A stretch of 64,000 nucleotides of DNA, taken from the NCBI GenBank assembly GCA_026874595.1, contig CM049318.1, positions 41,336,456-41,400,455 of the forward strand. Direction: 5' to 3'. The position numbers were made by a program, and so were the translations under genes. Shown here one piece after another: positions 47,906-59,029 of this stretch (positions are counted from its first letter, which is position 1; the number at the start of each line of letters is the position of its first letter). The notes beneath the pieces are model-generated. The model was not told the DNA's origin. It worked only from the letters and a program-made list of their open reading frames with translations, and did not search any database. This DNA is from Sipunculus nudus. Its lineage: Eukaryota > Annelida > Sipuncula > Golfingiida > Sipunculidae.

Positions 47906-48786
47906 CCATCTGTCAGGTAATGAATAATTATCAGCTCCAGAAATATAACCACAATGCTTTGCCACATCAGGAATGATAATCACACTGCGGATGACCATGC
48001 AGATTACGATCGGCCATGTGTGTTGATAAGTGTAAATGTTTTATTATTATTTTTTTTTGTCATACGGTTATATCTATAAAAATATGATAAGGTGAACATG
48101 CATTAGCCAACAAAGAGAAACATGTTTCGATAGTTTCATCACAACTTTACGAGCTTGGGACAATTTTGAAGTAAAGAATTTGTAACAATTAGAGCAAAGA
48201 CAGTTTCCAGAAGTAATTGGTTGCATATCAATGATCAGACTTTACACAGTACATTTTACATGAGACTGAAGTATGTCTACAAGTGTTTGCACCTAGGCTA
48301 AAAATCTTGACTTTTTATATGGGAATCATAATCGTTTTTTGTAAAACTTGGTATAATTTGCACTTGTTGCACTCATATCATTTTTTAAGTAACAGTTTTG
48401 TTACATACATGACATTTATCAGTCGAAACATATCTATTTTATATACTTATGTGGATGGTTCTGCTCATTTGAAAATTAGGGTAATTAGAAAATTTCAGGG
48501 CATATTCCTTCCTTCCCCTCCCCCCTGTGAAATTTCCTCCCGTACGCCTATGTGTGTGGGTGTACGTGTGTATGTGGGTGTGCGCCGCTGTTCTACCTGG
48601 CCACGTGCATGTAATATATCAATCTCTATACTTAGCTCAGGTCGGGTCACGAGGTCTTACTATTGCTCAGGTCGATAAGATAAGCTTGACATGAAGATAG
48701 TTCATCAGATACCAACGGCTGTGAAGACAGTGTTATTGATTATTAAGGTTACAGAGCTAATGCAATACGTGTCGTTTATAGTAACC

Positions 48787-49183
48787 TACTAGTTGATAAA
48801 GCCGGTAAACCAGGCTTTTTACCGGGGTTAGGAGAATGTATTAAATGAGATGAGGAACGTTGGCTCAATTCTTTCATTCTAAAAATTAAAACAAAATATA
48901 GATTGTCAGTGGTATACTGTCTAAATGAGACATGTACAAATATTTATTGTATTTTTTGTGTGCTCGTGGAAAGAAGTTCACACATCGGTATGTTTACCTT
49001 GAAGACCTAGCTGGGCAGTGATGATGTTAACAATTGCGAACCGAAAAGGACACGGGGGCATTCAGATTTTCGAAGGTCTTTGACTGGTTACATATATTTT
49101 TATTGCTAAACGTTTACAAGGATAGATCGATGAAAGGAAGATATGAAAGAATTTAATGCATTTGCCTTAAGGCACGGCAGCTG
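48787..49183 (+). repeat. Dispersed repeat R2, copy 2
   Basis: Same order of words as 38661-39100: actagttgataaagccgg, atatagattgtcagtgg, tgctcgtgg, ttcacacatcggtatgtt, ccttgaagacct and ttgactggttac. Confidence 0.7.
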
Positions 49184-49186
49184 TTA

Positions 49187-49187
<1 letters not shown>

Positions 49188-49259
<72 letters not shown>
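49188..49259. repeat. (TA)n microsatellite
   Basis: About 72 bp of alternating TA directly after the R2 copy. Confidence 0.9.
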
Positions 49260-49269
<10 letters not shown>

Positions 49270-49373
49270 CCCATACTCCTGACAGTGTGTGGTAATATGT
49301 CACTTTTAGTCGGCATGCAACTGTTGTCCGTACGTAGACGGCCCGGGCAGAAGTTAAAAGAGGTAGAAAATTC

Positions 49374-49884
49374 TTAAAGGGGACCAATCACCTTTAAAGC
49401 ATGTTGAGTTAACACTTAAAATAGTTTCTTCCCTTTAAAATAAACCTGTACCTGCCGAAAAATTGCCTTGAAACCGTTTGCTTACTCTTGTAAACGAGTG
49501 TTGAAAACAGTAGACCGGGCGCGATGGCAGGTGTCAACATAAAAAAAATGCATGGGGTCGTGTGCAGCGCGGAGCCGCAACACGTGTCATTCAGGAGATG
49601 CCTTGACTGACTTGGCCAAAAAATATAGTACATTTTCCCGCTGGCTGAAACACCGCGTGTTGCCTCTATTAATCGGACCTCCGGTCACGCGGCCTTGTTA
49701 TGTTAAACTGACACACGTGGACTGTGTTAACCAACACGGTCATAACAAGGTGTTAAACAGCCGTATGCGAGGAAATGGGACTGTGTGCTGGGATTGTTCT
49801 GCTGGAAAACCTTTGTATAAAACAAAACTGAACTGATAATGTGACAGAATAGGCTTAATGTTGATCCTGATTATGTCTCTTTAA
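49374..49884 (+). mobile_element. TTAA-flanked MITE, copy C
   Basis: A 511-bp copy in the same orientation as copy A, bounded by TTAA at 49374-49377 and 49881-49884. It matches A and B throughout, with point differences and small indels. Confidence 0.82.
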
Positions 49885-52800
49885 TAATGTGTTTTGTAGG
49901 GACTAAATGATGTAATTCCAGGATGCCGAATATATTGATATTTCATAGAAATATTTAATATTAATTTTAATTTTTGTTGATAAACTTTTATATATCTTAC
50001 ATCCTTGTACTTCAAACTGTATCAAGACTTCAATAGACAGAAGGTATTTGTCCGTGAATCATATTTTATATATTGATAAACCTGTGGTTCTACTTTGCGG
50101 TGTATTATCCATGATGCGGTGTTGTAAATATTAACAGTAACTTATACACGTGCTTCCTTGGAATGTTTACGTTATACAACTGTTCCCAGAATTATTGAAG
50201 ATGTAAATGCCAGATGATAGTGGACACATATGGTAATTTCAACATTAAACAAAAGGATTACCTGGATGAATTGGGGATAACCCATTATTGCATGATGACA
50301 TAAGAAATGAGTGCCAATTAAGGGATCTCGAGTCCCATATTTTTCACATTTACTGACTATACAAGTGTCATATGGGTCAAATGTCAGGCTAAACATGCTT
50401 GAATCCGTCCCTGCATGACAGCAGAGGTAATACATATGCACAATAGACCTTTATCCTGCGCTGGAGGTTGTGCCACACGTGTTGTAAATTTAATCAGACC
50501 AACAAGCCACGAGTATACTCGTATATATATACGGTCACATCCAAACAAACTCTTTAAATATCTACGCTCTTTACACAGCGCTTTAACTATAGGCCTAGTA
50601 CCTATATCCCAAGGCTCAGAGAGAATTGCCCCAGACGTGGTTTGCTTAGGGCCCTGGGCACATAGGATGCCCGGCCGGTGAGCTGTTATTCAAACGAAAC
50701 GTAACAACAAAGGCTACTTGCACACCTCGCTGGCTGGTTTCAGTTCTGCAGACAACAGATACATGGCTACGCTAACACAGTCATAATCGAATCGGTCGAT
50801 GATGCCATAATGCAGAGGGAGCAATTAAACTTCGACCGTAAACTCATCAAGCGGCGCTTGAAGCGCAGTTATGGGCGGAGCCAGGATGCATGTCGAGTGT
50901 TTGTTTATTGGCATCTGGTTGGCTGCTTGTCACATCACACGCACGTATTTTTCAGCGGACAACGAACCGCCATCTGGTGTCTAAATATATCATAAACGGT
51001 CAAAGCTGGCAGCGTGAAAATCAGTTGCTTCTTTAGAAGCGCAAGATTTCCGCTGCCTCGGGAGCGTATAAATATCAAGCCAATGATATATCGATCAACA
51101 TGTTAACTATCAGGGGCGGACTCGGCTGGGTACCTAGTCTTCCTTAGGGCCGATAAGGTATACAAATACAACTAGCTGACCTGTACAGGTGTGTTTTTTT
51201 TATATTGGTTGTTATCGCACTAAAAGCACCCCAGAACCCGCCCTCTTCCATGGATGGCATCCAAGGGTTTCGAAGCCTATATATAGGCCTCTGTACTTAC
51301 GGCCCGGTAAGTGAAAAATATGGACCTTTTACTCGACACCGTTACGCTAAAATCTCAGTTACAAAATTTTATAAATTGTTTTCACTTGATGTATCATGAT
51401 TTCTTAGAAAATATGTCAACAGCTCTCGATAAAATAAAAAAAAAAACACATAAAAAATATATTAATAACAAATAAATAACAGTTATATAATTCACAAAGA
51501 AATGTAAAAAAGATATACCCACATTACTTCTTTTTAATTCAAATTTTGCTACAAGAGGGTTACATTTGTAGGAATATACCGAACAAAGTACTTGGGTACA
51601 TCAATCTTCAGATTTTGAAACGAAAAACCTTGTTTTTTTAGGGTACACAGAAAATTAAAAGATCATTCTCGACTTGTAGTGAGAATGAAACATACCTATC
51701 AAAGGTGCCGCTAGAAAACGATTCATGTATCTGGCATATTTGTCGTGACTTTGAAACTTGTGTGCTAAAACGGAACCTGGTGTATAAGATAATATTATCA
51801 GCATCTACCATAAACTTTGCAATTTTAACCGGTTTTTACTTCATTTTCAAACTGTGTTAGAATGTGCTCGGAAAAACAACAACAAGCCATGTAGGTGAAA
51901 GCAGACATTTCAGACCCGGCATTACGCGGCCGGTTTACAACCTTATACAATTAGGTCAGGTAGTTTTGATGTCCCCATGGACCTTTAACGTGCTGGGACT
52001 GCAAAACGCTATGTTAAAGTCGTGTCGCGATTGCAACGCACTAAGGGGGGGGGGGGAGTTCAAGAAAAATTGATAAAACCATGGTTATGGTGCTGAACAT
52101 AAGTGTAACGGTGTGAGTTTTTGACACAATAAATTAATTGTCCAGATTAATGCTTTTTTATTTGTCCCCCGCTTTTTTACAGGGTAATTATTATAGATAT
52201 AATGAATTAATAATGACCATAAAGCCTATCTATAAAGAAACGAAACGCAAATATTTAGAATGATTAGCCTATAATAGATTTCAAATTCTTTTGAAAATGT
52301 TGAATTTTAAACACTGTGCACATTCTCGACACCGTTACCTTGCACTCGGCTCAGATTTTTTAATTCCAGGTAAACAGCATCAAGGCAAAAGAAAAAAAAA
52401 ACCTTCCGTATCATCAGATATCATTTCGAATTATCACAACATGAGCGATAAAGCCAGATCGTTTTCCATGATCTATATATAAGCAACAGTGCCCGCGCGC
52501 TGGGTAATGATATGTCTAGCCAAAATAAACATACGAGAGATTCTATTAACCCTTTAATAATTAGAAGAGAGCGTAGATTGGAATTAAGTAACCAGGTATT
52601 GGTAAATACATTTACCTGCATTCACACAGACGCAACTTCCTACTTCAGAAAACTGGTTCCTGTTCAGGTGCTACAAGGATCAAGGATCGGGTAACGGTGC
52701 CCAGAAAGTCTATATAAATTTTTTGGGACCATTTTTTCTACCAAGTCTTATGTAATAAAACCACAACGTTCAGGTATATTCAAGCAAAAATATCACTGGT

Positions 52801-53114
52801 ATAAAATGTCACTTTAATGACCAAATGGAAAGCCAAATGAGTATATATATAGTTAAAACTTTTTTTTTAAATTTCAGATCTGAAGAAAAGAACATTGAAA
52901 AATTAAGGGTAGGCCTACCGTGTATTGATATTTGTAGCTATGCAGGTGTATCTTAATTCAAATTATTCTTTTCCATAATTACGGTTATAGTTTTAGCAAT
53001 AATTTGAATGGTTAGTCTGCTAGCGCTATTATTAGCCAATCTCTCAGAACCGGATAACAAACATAGTTCGGGGATATGAAATGCGACATCATTTCTAGAA
53101 ATTTCTATTTACCG

Positions 53115-53117
<3 letters not shown>
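49885..53117. other. Intergenic stretch without a recognised gene
   Basis: Only short frames without family resemblance. A GC-richer patch at 50690-51080 (gggcggagcc near 50873, tataaatatc near 51067) could be regulatory, but there is no coding exon to attach it to. A G run lies at about 52046-52057. Confidence 0.4.

Positions 53118-53186
<69 letters not shown>
53118..53186. repeat. (TA)n microsatellite
   Basis: About 69 bp of alternating AT. Confidence 0.9.
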
Positions 53187-53189
<3 letters not shown>

Positions 53190-53443
53190 GGCCTAGGCTT
53201 AATTAATATATATGTTACACCTGTAGGCCAGTGGGTCATATCATCGTCTCAAGGTCAATGCAGTTTATTTAAACAGGGAAGCATAAATGCGATCACAATT
53301 TTATATTTAGATTGGTCTCATTGATAAGGACAACCAAGCTCATTATGGTATGATATATGTAGAACACTTGCCACACATACATGCACACCTTCCAGAGCAC
53401 GTGGTGTCACAAAATATAAACAGACTGTAAGGTCATTAAGCAG

Positions 53444-53494
53444 ACGCATGCGCATAGGGGTGGTCTGATGTCGATGTGCACATATGCGCATGCG
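53444..53494 (+). promoter_or_regulatory. Two NRF-1-like palindromic sites upstream of a short ATG exon
   Basis: ACGCATGCGCAT at about 53444 and TGCGCATGCG at 53485-53494 match the NRF-1 core GCGCATGCGC closely. They lie about 80-130 bp before the ATG at 53574. NRF-1 is known to drive many nuclear genes for mitochondrial proteins in animals. Confidence 0.55.
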
Positions 53495-53573
53495 TATGTC
53501 TCGGTGGTCTTCCGGTGGCAGGAACAGCAAGAACTCGTCAGGGAGGGGAAGGAAAATCACGAAATATACAACA

Positions 53574-53621
53574 ATGGCGTTGACAAGAACTGTATTGGCC
53601 AAACTGGCACAACCTCTCAGA
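53574..53621 (+). CDS. Putative first coding exon with mitochondrial presequence-like N-terminus
   Basis: ATG in context acaacaATGG, 16 codons (MALTRTVLAKLAQPLR), then a good donor aga|gtaagg at 53622. The peptide has no acidic residue, three basic residues and an amphipathic Leu/Ala/Arg pattern, as in mitochondrial targeting sequences. Without splicing the frame would end ten codons later. I could not identify a following exon in the window; the rest of the gene may lie to the right or be disrupted by the repeats. The product is unknown. The promoter-like sites upstream raise the likelihood that it is real. Confidence 0.42.
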
Positions 53622-54170
53622 GTAAGGCCTGTTAACAATATATTGTCACATTAATATGTATCGTACTTTACGCGCGTTATACACTTCAAGTTACCGGCTT
53701 GTCCACGCTGGTTCAACATAGCCGAGTTTGGCCTTGAACCGACCGATTTGGCATTTGGCACACGAGAAAACCACCAACTTGTTGGGTCGTTTAATTCAAG
53801 AACCGATTTATTTTCCGCCATTTCATTCTTAAATGCGGAACAGTATTACAAATGTAAATAAAGCACTGACATAGTTAGTTTATCAGATTACATGCCTCCA
53901 AAGTTTGACATTTACGTTTGGCATTGAGGCAGTTTATGTGTTATGACAACGTCTGTCAATTCTGACAGCCAGACATGCGAAGAAATGCCACTCATTGGGG
54001 TCAAAATATTCTTGAAATCATACATAACCTGCCGGGAAAGTGACTTATTATTTTTTTCTGAATTTTTTCCTTGATGACGATTGATTAATTATATTGAAAA
54101 TAAATACCAATGCACCACTCCTTGTCTCTCATCATGGAAAGGTGCAATGTTATGTCCGTAGATTACCCTA

Positions 54171-54413
54171 CACTTATTAAATAACAGGTCATATTATGCC
54201 CCACATTGTTCCCGCTCCATCAACCTTTTAAGTATTATGACATTAAGACTTTTTCGTAGCCATGTTCTTGATGCACTGAGTTGCACAGTCACACACATTT
54301 CCATTGCACTCTGTAAAACCTCCGAATTCCCAAGAGATCTTGGAATAAAAGTTGATGCAATTCCTACACCTGAGGACATATTTTGGAAGTGTAAAGAGTG
54401 TTCAAAGTAATTG
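54171..54413 (+). pseudogene. Coding relic, forward copy (unknown protein C-terminus)
   Basis: After attaaataacag one frame stays open for about 80 codons to a TAA. It includes LLSIMTLRLFRSHVLDALSC, HISIALCKTSEFPRDLGIKV, and DAIPTPEDIFWKCKECSK at the end. A diverged copy with EFLRNLGIKVNALPSP lies inverted at 55690-55910, which shows that it is a repeated sequence. I do not recognise the family. Confidence 0.45.
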
Positions 54414-54426
54414 AACAACTATTAAT

Positions 54427-55670
54427 CTATTAAGGTACAAAAGGACAATTTTATTATATTGTTTTGAAAAGACCAAGACGGTCACCATTTTTTGCAAAAT
54501 TTTAGAGGGACTGGACATTATTATGACTATATATTGGATTCTATATATAGCTTAAATTTGGTTCTAGTGATCTAGTAATATAGTTAACTATAACTATTAA
54601 TTATATCAATGTACATTAACCATAAAATTACTGCCCTGACATTTATTACATATTTATTATATTATTTTGACATGTATATTATATAAAAAATTTAGATATA
54701 TAAATTATTATATACTAATTATATACAAAAATGTGTAAAATACATAATATAGTAATGGTGTGAAAAGCATATGGACATATTTACACAAAAATTATAAGTT
54801 TGGAAATATATGAAAATAAAAAAATATATATATATATATAATAAGTCATTCTGTGATGCTACTCATATTAGGCAGGTTGAATGAAGGATTATAATTTATA
54901 TATCAATATCATGAAGTGTTAAAAAATAGGACACACATTTTAATTGCAATAAAAGTGAAAACTTAAGGATGATGTAAAGAAGATTAAACATATTGTTACG
55001 ATTATATAATGCATTAAGTGTGAAAAATCCAGGGGCTATACAATATTTCATCAAAATAGAATATTAAGTTATTTATTAATATAACAGCCTATAGAAACAA
55101 GTACTTTTTAATATTTTCTCAACCACTAGATATAGATTTGAAGCACTTTAGGAAATACTTTGAGAACAAATATGGTTAAATATATCAGAAAAATAATTAA
55201 ATCATGATTATAGTTTATACATAAGCATTATAGGGATGTTATGAAATGGGTCTATAGGAACATAAATTTTCATGAGTTAAACCATTTTCTGTTGAATGAC
55301 TTATATATACAACAGTCATTAAAGTTAATATATATTTTTGATTAGCAGTTATGCATTTCTCTGAAATATAATTGTGACTGGTAATTGGAGTGTTGGTGAA
55401 GAAAATGTAATGCAGTATGAGAAAAAAAAACAGTTTGATAATATATAATATAGATAAGAATAAAAACAAACTCTTATGATTCAAGTATTAGCTATATATG
55501 GAATTATTGTTTTGCAGGAGTTGGATTTTAAATTGGCCTCTTTTGTCACCATGGGTTTAGATTCTCCTGGAATTCTAAACCACTTCCAAAATTTTGGTGA
55601 ACACTGCTGTCGTCTTGGTCATTTCAAAACAGTGTAATAAAAATTGTCCTTTGCCCTTAATAGGTCAATG
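54427..55670. repeat. AT-rich stretch bounded by about 80-bp inverted repeats
   Basis: The left arm ttaaggtacaaaaggacaattttatt...agaccaagacggtcacca (54433-54505) is repeated in inverse at about 55588-55665 (ccaaaattttggtg...gtcttggtcatttcaaaac...aattgtcctttgcccttaa). Between them is about 1.08 kb of very AT-rich DNA with no gene. The arms continue outward into the two coding relics. Confidence 0.65.
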
Positions 55671-55689
55671 ATTTTGGTCCAGGAAAGAC

Positions 55690-56304
55690 AGAAACAGAAA
55701 AATTAATAGTTGTTTGGTCATCTAAATGGGTTCCTAGGTGAAGGCAATGCATTAACTTTTATTCCAAGATTTCTCAGAAATTCTGCAGATATTTCAGGCT
55801 TTACGGAGTGCCCAGTTCCATTGATAAATGTTCATTGAATTTCTCTGTAGTGAATGTTCCATCATAAAATTTAATAACTGTCCTATTCACTACTCTATTT
55901 TGCACTCCAGCAATAAGAAAATACACATATAACACACAAATCTAGTAATAGTGATACATTTTATATATAGGCACCATATTCTAAACACTAATCCCCACAC
56001 AAGAATGTGTAAACATATCCTCTAGCATATTCTCATTGGTAGAGCCACACAGTTTGGCCACACAGACATATATATTCTTCATATCTCTCTGGACCAAGCA
56101 ACCAGTGACTGATGCTAGGGGCAACTTCAACTGTCCAGAATGATCAGTTTTGGATCTTTCAACATACAGTATACAAGTATATTTTTCAATCTCCTTTCTA
56201 CAATCATTTCCCACTAAAATCCCATTAAACCCTTGGTTGGATCGCCAATGGCATTGTCGTAAAATAAAACTGTTTGACTGTTTCCCTGGTGTAAATAGAG
56301 GCAA
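55690..56304 (-). pseudogene. Coding relic, reverse copy, with an adjacent 107-codon frame
   Basis: On the minus strand, 55980-56304 gives a 107-residue frame with VGNDCRKEIEKYTCILYVER and LKLPLASVTGCLVQRDMKN. Further along the minus strand come NRVVNRTVIKFYDGTFTTEK, FNEHLSMELGTP and, after a one-base frame change, KPEISAEFLRNLGIKVNALP. The last part matches the forward relic at 54171-54413. It looks like a broken transposon- or retrocopy-derived gene of unknown family. Confidence 0.42.
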
Positions 56305-57719
56305 ATTCCATGATTCACAGTTATTTATTTTTCCCAGTTTTAAAAATTCAGCCAGTCAAAACTTATTGTTTGTCTTGACTAGTGCGGGCCATGTCAGCTT
56401 TGAACACAGAAGTTGACCTTAGACAACATATTTTATCAGGAATGTCCGGCCAAGAATGGTCTATTGCCTGAATGGGTTCTTATCTAGATTGAACCTTGCC
56501 AGCATAGTGCTCTGTTAGATAACTCAAGATAAATTGAGCTGTTTCTGAACTAGGGTTGGGCGGGTAAACCCGGGCGAGTAATACTCCTTATTACCTGGGT
56601 GGGAAATAAGTGTTAAAACCCATGTGGGTTTTATGGGCAATATGATATGCACTTTTCTGAAATTTTTTCCTGTTTATATATAATTTCCAAAGTACAAAGT
56701 AGTGTAATATTAGGAAATCCTGTCATATATTAACAGATTAGTATTACTGGTTACATGAGATTGAATTGTAAAGAATCAAGTCAATAAATGTGCATAAAAG
56801 TGAATTTAAACGAACAGTGTCATCAGTTCTTCAATTAAGAGTTCCCTATGAGAGCCCTATAGAATGCACCAGCTTGGAAGCCTCCTTTTTCCATGACAGT
56901 GTGTCTTAATTTAATAATGTGCGTTGCTGTCCCATTCCGCACAGATGACAAGACAAGGTGCATTGACTTAGTAGAAACATTAGGGCTAGCCAGTCATGAC
57001 AGCCTGACAGGAGATATTTTAATTATTACAAGGTTTCTGAGGAATCCTCTTCCAACCCATAACTTGACTAACTGATATCTACATGTAGACATTTGTTAAC
57101 AGTTAAATATGCACAATACCTCTTTCAGCCTGGCCATAAATACTAGTAAGAAACAATAGAGGCTGTGGCTGGGGTATGCATTGCACAAGATAGGTGGCTG
57201 AATCAGCAGGGAATTGTTAAGTGAATATCAGTCAACCTGTGCTTGATCATTGTTATCATCAGGGTGGAATTGTGGTGCCCATATGATGAAGATAAATACT
57301 GAATTATGTATCTAAGAAGTCCCATATATAGATGGTTTTTATTTTAAACACTTACTTGTGAAAAAAAAGTTGAAATAATATCTGTAATTAACTGTGTAAA
57401 TGAAGTTAGTGTAATAGACTTGTTAACCATGCTACATTTTAAGTTTTCACTGAAAAAAAATTATTAAAATGATTTCTAGTAGCCAGTTTTTGGTAGCCAG
57501 AAGCCACTTGTACATCAGTTTGTCTTTTCATCCACAAAGCAATCCACTTTCAAAGTTTCACTGAAAAGTCCTGAAAAAAGTAAACTGATGGTCTGAGGTA
57601 TGAGTACTCTATGTTTTCAATATGTCTAATGACTCATTTTTATGCCCCCGCCACAAAGTGGCCGGGGCATATAGTTTTACCCATGTCCGTCATTCCTCCT
57701 TCCGTCATTCCGAAATCAA

Positions 57720-59029
57720 ACAGTTGTACGGACTTTTTTTCGCAATGCCTGCAGATATTGACCTGATTTTTGGTGTGGGGGCAGATATAGACCAGTTACA
57801 GATCGAGTTCGCGTTTCGTCCCGGTTGACCTTTTTTTGACCGTTTTACAGCTCCTAAACTTAGAAAATTTCATTAAAAATAGAAATTTCATGACAAATAC
57901 ACATGTACGGACTTTTTTTCGCAATGCCTGCAGATATTGGCCTGATTTTTGGTGTGTAGGCAGATAATGACCAGTTACAGATTGAGTTCACGTTTTGTTC
58001 CAGTTGACCTACTTTTGACTGTTTTACGGCTCCTAAACTTAGAAAATTTCATGAAAAATAGAAATTTCATGACAAATACACATGTACGGACTTTTTTTCG
58101 CAATGCCTGCAGATATTGGCCTGATTTTTTTTGTGTGGGCAGATAATGACCAGTTACAGATCAAGTTCGCGTTTCGTCCTGGTTGACCTACTTTTGAACG
58201 TTTTACGCCTCCTTAACTTAGAAAATTTCATGAAAAATAGAAATATTCATGACAGATACACATGTACAGACTTTTTTTTTGCAATGCCTGCAGATATTGG
58301 CCTGATTTTTTGTGTGTGGGCAGATAATGACCAGTTACAGATCGAGTTCGCGTTTCGTCCTGGTTGACCTACTTTTGACTGTTTTACGGCTCCTAAACTT
58401 AGAAAATTTCATGAAAAATAGAAATTTAATGACAAATACACATATACGGACTTTTTTTCGCAATGCCTGCAGATATTGGCCTGATTTTTTGTGTGTGGGC
58501 AGATAATGACCAGTTACAGATCAAGTTCGCGTTTCGTCCTGGTTGACCTACTTTTGAACGTTTTACGCCTCCTTAACTTAGAAAATTTCATGAAAAATAG
58601 AAATATTCATGACAGATACACATGTACGGACTTTTTTTTGCAATGCCTGCAGATATTGGCCTGATTTTCGGTGTGTGGGCAGATATAGACTAGTTACAGA
58701 TCAAGTTCATGTTTTGTCCCAGTTGACCTACTTTTTACCGTTTTACGGCTCCTGAACTTAGAAAATTCCATGAAAATTATGAAATTTTATGACAAATACA
58801 CATGCACAGACTTTTTTTCGCAATGCCTGCAGATATTGGCCTGATTTTTGGTGTGTGGGCAGATATTGACCAGTTACAGATTGAGTTTGCGTTTCCTCCC
58901 AGTTGACATACTTTTGATTGTTTCACGGCTCCTGAACATAGAATGTTTCATGAAAAATAGAAATTTTCATAACAAATGCATATGTACTGACTTTTTTCCT
59001 CAGTGCCTGCAGATACCACCCTGATTTTT
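57720..59029 (+). repeat. 180-bp tandem core repeat (about 7.5 units; more at 61645-61950)
   Basis: The word gactttttttcgcaatgcctg recurs near 57730, 57910, 58089, 58269, 58449, 58629, 58809 and 58989, and again near 61781 past the nested insertion. Small frames in it are translations of the repeat. Units at 58082-58262 and 58443-58623 share private changes (tttacgcctccttaac), pointing to a two-unit, 361-bp amplification. Confidence 0.9.

Noticed and set aside
57622-58506. Repeated 60-80-codon frames containing DQLQIEF / TSYRSSSRF
   Set aside because: They are translations of the 180-bp tandem core of a transposable element, broken in each unit.
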